A stretch of DNA of 64,000 nucleotides, from NCBI GenBank assembly GCA_033297205.1, contig MU859064.1, positions 62,001 through 126,000 of the forward strand. The letters run 5' to 3'. Every line of letters begins with the position of its first letter. The stretch's first letter is position 1. The notes below the pieces were generated by a model. The model was not told the DNA's origin. It did no database searches and was given only the letters and a program-made list of their open reading frames with translations. Below, piece by piece: positions 56,552 to 64,000 of this stretch. Source of the DNA: Pseudoneurospora amorphoporcata. Taxonomy: Eukaryota > Ascomycota > Sordariomycetes > Sordariales > Sordariaceae. A program made the translations under genes and the position numbers.

Positions 56552-58808
56552 CTAAGAGCTGAACTTGGCCTTGAGCACTTCCTTGACCTTGGCCGACTGA
56601 GCATTGTCAAGAGACTCAACCGCCTTCTGAAGCTCAGCAAACTGCCCCTTGACGCGGGGGTGCTCGGGGTTGAGCGCCTGAGCCGCGTTCAGGCAACGCA
56701 GCGCAAGAAGATACTTCTCTGTAGAATTGTCAGCAAGAAAGTCGAGTACGAGGGCTGTACCAAAACTTACTCCTGCGGAGGTAAACATCAAATCCGGCAA
56801 TCTGGCCCTCAATGTTCTTGGGGCTGAACTGCAACATGTTGTTGAGGAACTTCATGGCCTCGCCCAAAGGATCCGTCGTGGCAGCGAGCTTGAGGCCGTT
56901 GGGATCGTCGTCCTTCTTCTTAGGTTCCTCGTCCTTCTTGGCCGTCGCCTTGTTGGGATCCTGCTTGGCAGCCTTCTCAGCGGCCTCGCGCTCGGCCTTC
57001 TGGGCCTCCTTGCGGGCCTTCTTGGCAGCCTTCTTCTTCTCGGCGGCATCATCTCCGTTGGTAGCCTCGCCAGTGCCGTTGGTGGCATTGGCGGCAGCCT
57101 GCTGCTTCTCAAACATATCGAGGTACAGCTTGACAGCGTCAAGAGCAGCGCGGAAGTAGAAGGGGTGCTCGCGGATGCTGTCCTCCCAGCGGATCATGTC
57201 GACATACGCACGGATCTGACCCTTGCGGAGGGAAAAGCTGTGGAAGTCGAACTGATCCTCTTGCCAGATGTCAAAGATGTTGTGGATAGTGGTGAAACGC
57301 TTGAGCGCCAAGCCGGTGTTGCCGCGCCGTTGCCACGCCTCACCGTCCTCAGTCAAGAACCACATGCACTGCATGTCTGTCAAGTCAGCGAGGGGTCCGC
57401 CAACGGTCTCAGCCCTGGTGAAAAGACCCATGGTCTCAAGAGCCTTCTCGTTCTCGTTGTTCCGTAGCTGGTACTTGGCGGCCTTGGAGTTGATGTAACG
57501 ATCCTTGGTATCGAGCTTACGGGCATAGTTCATGGCCTCCGAGGCCTTGGCGGTATCACCCTGGTGCTTGAATATCCTAGCCCTGGTCATGTGGAAGTCG
57601 ACGTTCTTGGAATCGAGCTCGATAGCCTGCTCAACGTACTCCATGGCCTTGGCAAGGTCGCGGCTGAGGTGGTAGTTGTAATGTTGCGCCAGGAAATAAA
57701 GAGCAGCACCGACACCCTTGGAGCTGTCGCCGTTCGCTTGCTCGGACCCCTTATGCTCCTTCAGATACTCCTCGGCGAGGGCGAAGACGGCCTCCTTCTT
57801 GGCAACATCAGAGTAGAGGTGCTTCAGGTTGGCGAACACCGAAGGCACCCCCCTATCCAACATGTTGGTGAGATAGCTCTTGGCAGCAGCCTTGAAGCTA
57901 TCGCCGGTGAGGAAGTTGAGAGGCAACCTCTTGGCGGCATCCGAACGAGGGTACTTGGCAGCATACTCGTCGTAAATGGCCTTGAGGGCAGCCTCGTCCT
58001 TCTCGTCAATCTCCAGAGCCTCGGTCAGACCCTTGTAGTACTCGGGGTGCTCGGGGTTCCTGTCCAGCAGTGCCCGCCACGCCTTTGCCGCCTCCTCTTT
58101 CCTGTTGAGCTGACCCAAGTAGTGCGCCTTCATCTCCATAACAGCCAACCTGTCCAGGCAGTTCTTGCAGTCAGAATCGAGGTGCTCGAGCGCCCGCTCA
58201 ATATCGCCTCGCTCGGCAATAATGGTGTTCTTGTAGAGGAGAGCCTCGGAGTGCTCCTGGTCGGTCTTGAGGGGAACGTTGGTCATGGACTTCTCGTAGG
58301 TGGTAAGAATGTTCTCGGCCTGTTCGAGGCTGCCTTCGAGCTGGTAGGCGATCGCAAGGGCGGTCCAGTTCTGGCGGAGATGGGGCTTGGCCTTGAGCAT
58401 GGCGAACCTGCTCTGAACGTAGCCCTGGTAGTCGCGGATCTGGACCTGGAGGACGGCGAGGTCGCGCTGGATCTGTTGGGACTCGGGCTCGAGCTTGAGG
58501 GCGAACTTGTAGGCCTTGATGGCCTCGTCAAAGTTCTTGTGCTGGCGGTAGAGGATGCCGTAGACGTGCCAGCAGATGTGGGACTTCATATCGATAGTGA
58601 GAGCCTCCTTGGCGAGGGCAAAGGCCTCCTCCGTCTTGCCCTGGGAGTTCATGATCAGAGCCTTCATGGACATGGTGTCGCCATGGCGGGGGTTCTTCTT
58701 GAGAATCTGCTCGGCGGCCTTCAAGCCGCGTTTGTACTGCTTCTCCTCATAGTGGCGGATGACGGTACGAAAGAGGTTGGCCTCTCTCGTGCTCAGGGTT
58801 TGCGGCAT
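56552..58808 (-). CDS. nat1: NatA N-terminal acetyltransferase auxiliary subunit Nat1 (Naa15)
   Basis: Minus-strand exons 58808-56771 and 56718-56552 (GTAAGT donor, CTACAG acceptor) give 734 residues, the usual Nat1 size. Start chosen at MPQTLSTREANLFRTV, which matches the family N-terminus; the frame stays open to 58970 with a Pro-rich extension that looks like leader. Tandem TPR-type helices run through the first ~550 residues (YKRGLKAAEQILKKNPRHGD, KALIMNSQGKTEEAFALAKEAL, ICWHVYGILYRQHKNFDEAI). A Lys/Ala/Glu-rich region at about 590-650 precedes the conserved C-terminal PLGEAMKFLNNMLQFSP. Nat1 anchors the catalytic Ard1/Naa10 to the ribosome for acetylation of Ser/Ala/Thr/Gly N-termini. 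A 463-codon frame on the opposite strand is a codon-bias shadow. Confidence 0.95.
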
Positions 58809-59224
58809 CGAGGAATGGACTTGCGGGGTGGGACGACGAGGGGTGGTTGTGTTTCGGAGTCGAGATACGGCCGCGGGGCTGGGTGGCGGCGGAGGGACGG
58901 TTGTCGCGAAGTGTGTTGGTGTTTGAGCTCGGGAGGATGTGGATGTGTGAATTGAGTCGGAGACTGCCACTATGTATGTCAGGTCAGGGATCCGTTCGTG
59001 GGGGAGGGGGACGAGGGGCCGGCCGAGAGTGGACTGGTTTTGGTGGATGTGGATGTCGCTGTTCGGTGTCGGGGGAGTGGAGCGGACCTAGCCTGGTGGG
59101 ACAACTGTTTTGCTCCAACAGCCAACACAGAGCGAAACACAGAGAGTTTGCACCGCACAAGTACTGGAACCACCGAAGCTTGGGAAATGTGTAAACTTAC
59201 CTAAACTCTTCAGCAAGAAGAATG

Positions 59225-59286
<62 letters not shown>

Positions 59287-59800
59287 GAAAATACGCGTGA
59301 CGGTCTTATGTGCTTGACAGATGTGACTATTCCAGTCCTTGTCGGCGTCGACGTTGTACTTTCCCCAAATTGCAATTGGGAGTTTACAGCTGAGTGAGTT
59401 GACAATTTGATGAGATGGCCGCGAGCGCATTGAAACAACAAGTACCAATGCTCTTTGCTAATTGGCCAACAGCCGGCGAACGGAAGCTCACCTCCCTATA
59501 AGTGGGGTCAACCTCTAGCTAAACTCCGGCTCGGCCCTTTCGGTACCAACACCGAAGACACACAAAGTCTTCCCGCCAGGCCCCGCGAGAACACCTCCCG
59601 AGACAATGGAACTTCTTGATGAGATGCCAAATTCAAGCTGGAGTGTAGATACAGTATTTCGCTTTTCTCTTCCCGTACTTTGAAAGAAATCCCACTAAAC
59701 AATACGTATCGTTACAAATCCAATACGCCATACCCAATGCTATACAGACACTTTCACTTACACCTCCTTCGCAACCTCACCACCACGATCCTCATCCTCA
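58809..59800. other. Intergenic region, NAT1 promoter and MIX23 3' flank
   Basis: Contains the NAT1 leader and a long A tract. No gene recognised. Confidence 0.5.
59225..59284. repeat. A60 homopolymer
   Basis: Sixty consecutive A on the + strand, about 420 bp upstream of the NAT1 start on the antisense side. No retroposon body or target duplication seen next to it. Confidence 0.8.
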
Positions 59801-60459
59801 TCACGCCAAAGGCAAGTGCTTATCCCTCCTCCACTCCCCCAGCGCCTGCTCCCACGTCCGCCCATCACTCCCACACCTCTCCCCCACAATCCCCCACGTC
59901 CTCGTTCTTATTATATTCTCCACGCCCTGTTCCATCCTGATGACACTCGCCAACTGTTCCGTCCGCGGCTCCCTCGGGAAGAACCTCGCCGAGTAGGGGT
60001 CCAACCGTTCATTCACCACCCGCTCGCGATCCTTCTGCTTCTCGGCCTCCCGGATCGCCGCCTCCGGGTCGTCCGGATCCGGGCTCGTGGCCACCAAAGC
60101 GCAGTAGCTGAGCACTTGCGACCGCGCTTGCCAGGAGGGAAACAAGACTTGGTCTTTGAATTCTTGACAGGCGGAGGGGTCGATTTGGCGGGATAAGGGG
60201 CGCGGGGAGCGTTGGGTGGTGGAGGACGGGTCGAAGCCCGCCCGCGAGGGGGTGACGAGGGCGTTGAGGTTTTGGGTTATGGTGTCGTCGATGGAGGAGC
60301 GGGAGACTCTCAGGAAATCTGCGTGAACACGGATCAGTAAATAAGAAGGTAAAATGACCTTTCGTCAAGGGGGAGAAACTTACCTCGTAGGGTTGTTGTC
60401 GAAAAGCAAAACTGGGGAGTGAGCGCCGCCCCGGACGGCGTGAGTGTTGGCTGAACCAT
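59801..60459 (-). CDS. mix23: Mix23 / Cid2 family mitochondrial intermembrane-space protein
   Basis: Minus-strand exons 60459-60384 and 60318-59801 (GTAAGT donor, CGCAG acceptor) give 197 residues. The order FCFSTTTLRDFLRVSRSSIDDTITQNLNAL, then a Cys pair separated by 21 residues (SACQEFKDQ...LSYC), then VENIIRTRTWGIVGERC, matches the Cid2/MIX23 family (animal CCDC58). Family members reside in the mitochondrial intermembrane space, oxidised by Mia40, and support protein import; fission yeast Cid2 was found through caffeine sensitivity. The frame extends upstream to an ATG at 60561, so a longer N-terminus is possible; the shorter start is preferred because the extension is low complexity. Confidence 0.85.
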
Positions 60460-62388
60460 GGTGTTCTCGAGCTTAGGTTTCTCGGCCGGAGGCGCTGCAG
60501 CAGTATGGCCGGTCGGTGCAGCGGATTCCCCCCTTTGCGCTGTCCAAAGAAGATTCGCCACTTTGTCGTTTTTTGCTGGATGCGTTTGTTGAGGGTATCA
60601 CCACGCTTGCGTCCTTGGATGTCAAAATGCGCCGATAATCGTTGATATGGTGAATGAGCCAGGTATCGTACGGTTACCGATTTGTCAATGACGAAGGAAG
60701 CAACTGGTGACGATCATGGAAGCGGACGGGTGGGGAGCTGGTGTGGAGTACGCTGGGGTAGGTTATCGTACCTAGGTAGCTTTTGGAGCCGACGCCAAGC
60801 AAGCGGCCAGCTGCCAAGCGAACTCTCTCTTTTCCCGTTTACACACCCATACCGTCACCATAGTGATATCAGGCACCACAACGCATCGGCGCTACCGACA
60901 CTGCAGTGAGCACTTCGCTTCTTTCGGCGTCGTCCATCAATCATATCTGTGATCCCAAGGCTGAAGAGTCCCCAAATCTCCTCTGAGCCAATGCATTACT
61001 CAATAGGTGGGATTGGTTATGCACTATTAAAGTCTACTGAATCTCCCCTTTCTTCCCTTCGACCCTCTTTCTACCTATTCAATAGCTTCATCATCACATC
61101 ATCTCAAATACGATCATCATGTCTTCACGAGGTACCTATCCACTCACTACCACGACCTACCCTCATCGGAATCAACAAAACGCCAGATTCTGCACGTCAA
61201 CACCTCAAAGCAAAGACGGGAAAGAAAGGGAAACCCTTCCGATCCGTCCCCAGATCCGAAACCGACGCCACTCGCCGTTTAACGGACACCGAACGTCTGG
61301 ATCTCCCGTCTTTGCGTCTTGATGTCTTTCCGATCTCCCATCCCCAGATTTTCTCTTATCGTGCCTCCCATCTCCCCCAGGGCTGAGAGTCCCCAGGTCT
61401 CCCTCTCGTTCAAGCCTCCAATCCGGGGCAAACCGTTCCCTAAATCCGTCAAGTGGACGCCATTCAGCCCATTCCGGCCCCAATCAGCCACCTTTCCCAG
61501 GCCACCCAAAAGCAAAAAAGACCCTTCCTTCTCCCCGACAGCCTCAGAAAGCCTCTTCTGAACTGAACCCCATTTTTACTAAACGGACATGAAATGGAAA
61601 TTACCAGCAGAAAATATCAAGTGATGTCTAACATATCTCAGTCGCTAGTATCAAGGTCTCAGCCAGCCATTTTTTTTGGTCTGTGGGTGTCATTCAGCAA
61701 GCGCCTCACGAACGCCTCAATTGGACCCGATTGGGAAAAGAGATATTGGCTTATTGGCGACCATGCGATTGCGGGAAACGCGCACGCTGATACTGCAGCG
61801 CCATCACGACACGTGCACTACGGCCTACGCTACGGTTTTCCCTGGTGGGTGCAACGAGTTTAGCCAAGTAGCTGTCGACGCCTCTCGTCCGATGTGCTCG
61901 GTGAAAAGCCACCAATTTCCCTGCGTCTCTTTAGTTCGAAGAGAGACAAATCATGGTGTTGTTGTTGTTGCTTGCTTCAAGCGTTGTTGAAGAGACGGAC
62001 AAGTTGAACTAGTTAGTTCAACACTAGTGCTGAATGCCGAACATTTGTAGGATTGGTACGATTAGTACCACGAGGTTAACCAGGTCTTACCAGGCAACAC
62101 TTCGGTTCTTTTTGTGATCCCCCTAGCGCGGTTGGTCGGTTGGTATGTTTTTCTTATTCCTTGGTCAAACTCATTGTCTGCTTTGCTTGGTTGCTCGGTG
62201 GGAGTGGGTTTGGATTGGATTGTTTATAAGCTACACAATTGTACGACATGTCGACGATCTGCACACCTCCTTCCCCTTTTCGCTTTTTTGCTTCATCCAT
62301 TTACCTTACCTTGTTTACCCTTTCGTACGTATTCTTGTCCAATTCATATATGTTTTAATATCTAGGTCTGGAGTCAACATCAAAAGCC
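60460..62388. other. Intergenic region, MIX23 to the ankyrin gene
   Basis: About 1.9 kb of divergent promoter sequence with no convincing gene. A TACCTAGGTAGC word lies at 60770-60781, and a TTTATAAGC TATA-like word at about 62222-62230, 160 bp before the ankyrin gene start. Confidence 0.5.
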
Positions 62389-64000
62389 ATGTTTCATCAC
62401 GTCAGAGCTTCAAGGATAGAGCTAGACGATGGCCTCAGTCTCGATAGCGGTCTGGGCATGTCGTCTCAGCCGTCCTCGCCCATGACCCCAAAGCACCTTG
62501 CGTCTTTCGAGTATATGACGAGGGGCCTGTCGCCGTAAGTCAAAAGCCTACTCTTCAGTTCTTGATGATTTTACTAAACAGTTGGTTAGCACAAATCCAT
62601 TCAGCGCAAACCCATTCGGCGATGATGCAGCCACCGGTTTAGACGACCTCTTCCCTGGCGAGGAGAGCCAACCATCACCGGTACCAGAACCCAGTACCCC
62701 ATTGAGGGGACTTACTCACCCATCCACACCCAAGACTCAACCACAACCACATACCAGCCCCCTCCTCACCGCAGACCGCCCGGTAACCAAGACCTTATCG
62801 CTCAAACTTGGTCCAGTACCAAAAAAGCGTCGCCAAAGTACCACCCAACTCGCCGAGCAGCTTCATCAAGCCATCGATAAGAACGATACCGGCGCAATTC
62901 TTAAGCTCATCAAAGAGGGCCGCGTCGACCCCAACATCCAACGACGAGGATCAAGCCTACCACCCCTTCACGAGGCTCTCGCCGCTCGTTCGGTCGATGC
63001 CGCAAACTTTCTCGCACTTTCAGGCGCAGACCTGGAAGCAACCAATAGGACAAAAGAAACAGCCATCATTACCGCCACCAAGAACTGTTTTCCCCCTGCC
63101 TCCATCACCTTGTTATGCGAACTCGGCGCCAAGTTAGATGCTGTTGACATATTCGGCCGATCAGCGCTCCACTACGCAGCAGGCAGCCACGGCTCGGCTT
63201 CGTCTCTCCCGTCTTCGTCTTCTGGGAAACCCGGCGAGGATGACAAGGTAGAGACGGTCAAGATCCTCTGTTCCCACGGCGCCAACCCAAACCTGCCAGA
63301 CGAAACGGGCCACATGCCTCTCCACCAAGCGGTCCACAACGCCCACCTAGCCGCAGCCAGGCAGCTCCTCGACTGCGGCGCCGATATCAACGCCGCGACC
63401 AAGGGTGGAAGAACCCCTCTTTACTTGGCCATCGCCAAGCGCAGCACCGACATTGTCTCCTTCCTCTGCGATCGCGGTGCTGTCATCAACCGCTGCGTTG
63501 GCGATTCCACGCCATTGTTGGCCGCCATAACAGCAGGCTGTACGGACATTGCTCGGGTGCTGATCCAAGCAGGGGCTGCTGACCCTAACTTGTCTGGAGG
63601 GAAAGGGGATTTTCCCTTGCTCATGGCATCGGCATTGGGGAATGGGAAGCTAGTTGAAATGCTACTGGCACATGGTGCTGACGTGCATGTGGCGAGTAGC
63701 TCGACCGGGATGACGCCGTTGCATGTGGCATGCCAGGGCGGGCATGACAGGATAGTGGGCATGTTGATCAGGGCCAGGATGCCAGTGGATGGTGTAAATA
63801 ATGACGGACTGACGCCTCTCGCGCTGGCGGTGGAGGGTGTTCATGATGAGATCGTGCAGATGCTGTTGATGCATGGCCGTGCGGATGCGAATCACACTCA
63901 TGATGGGCAGTCATTACTCTGGAAGGGTTTGGAGCGACTGACTGCTGCCACCACTCTCGCCTCCAGGACCACGAGCAGCCCGGGGACGTCAACAGCGGTA
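62389..64000 (+). CDS. Ankyrin-repeat protein (3' end beyond window)
   Basis: Exon 1 62389-62534 and exon 2 from 62590 to the edge (GTAAGT donor, ACTAAAC branch point, TTAG acceptor) give at least 519 residues without a stop. Residues 1-150 are Ser/Pro-rich and disordered (LDSGLGMSSQPSSPMTPK; NPFSANPFGDD), with a PVPKKRRQST cluster that may be a nuclear signal. From about residue 150 a series of ankyrin repeats follows: LPPLHEALAARSVDAANFL, FGRSALHYAAGS, TGHMPLHQAVHNAHLAAARQL, GGRTPLYLAIAKRSTDIVSF, STPLLAAITAGCTDIARVL, GMTPLHVACQGGHDRIVGML and DGLTPLALAVEGVHDEIVQML. A Ser-rich loop interrupts one repeat. No other domain is visible before the edge; function not assignable. Confidence 0.85.

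Noticed and set aside
57564..58955. 463-codon + strand frame
   Set aside because: It is antisense to NAT1, whose TPR sequence is clearly coding; it is a shadow caused by GC-biased third positions.
1..64000. 5S rRNA genes, CRISPR arrays and origins
   Set aside because: Neurospora-type dispersed 5S rRNA genes were looked for by their conserved ends and not found; no regularly spaced repeats or origin-like structure seen.

Overview
This is nuclear DNA of a filamentous ascomycete, almost certainly a Sordariaceae species (Neurospora/Sordaria lineage). The first two genes are an alternative oxidase very like Neurospora aod-1 and, next to it, a Crz1-type calcineurin-responsive zinc-finger gene. Introns are short (about 50-160 bp, with two longer ones), with GTNNGT donors and CTAAC/CTGAC-like branch points. 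tRNA genes are single, dispersed and intron-bearing. One gene relic carries nonsense changes of the type left by repeat-induced point mutation (RIP). No bacterial-type operons, CRISPR arrays or origins were seen. All exon models are my own reading of splice sites plus family conservation.

Layout. 0-9 kb: aod-1 with its CGG-N7-CGG induction motif, crz-1, and a minus-strand DUF7053-like gene whose leader holds 32 CAA repeats. 8.5-12.9 kb: a long gene-poor stretch. 12.9-21.5 kb: one gene for an intrinsically disordered protein of about 2,839 residues. 23.7-30.6 kb: a secreted TNT-type NADase, a HET-C2-like glycolipid transfer protein and, divergently, a phospholipase D. 31.4-33.1 kb: a DUF7924-type relic with two in-frame TAG codons. 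33.5-35.3 kb: mitochondrial-type aspartate aminotransferase. 36.9 kb: tRNA-Gln(CTG). 38.7-39.9 kb: RRP1. 40-48 kb: an accessory island with an orphan coiled-coil gene, a tandem duplication, a 372-bp pogo/Fot1-like MITE, a diverged direct duplication, a 53-nt T tract and a decayed gene. 48-49.2 kb: Ufe1/syntaxin-18. 49.9-51.8 kb: a Qdr-type MFS transporter broken by two frameshifts. 52.1 kb: tRNA-Gly(CCC). 52.9-54.9 kb: sphingoid base kinase (Lcb4). 56.5-58.8 kb: NatA subunit Nat1. 59.8-60.5 kb: Mix23/Cid2. 62.4 kb to the right edge: an ankyrin-repeat protein, incomplete at its 3' end.

Most genes are independent housekeeping units. A loose theme is membrane lipid and stress biology: glycolipid transfer, phospholipase D, sphingoid base kinase, ER SNARE, Crz1 and alternative oxidase. 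The least explained items are the giant low-complexity protein, with regularly spaced tryptophan motifs and a thrice-repeated TPRRF module inside its coiled coil, and the 40-48 kb island.
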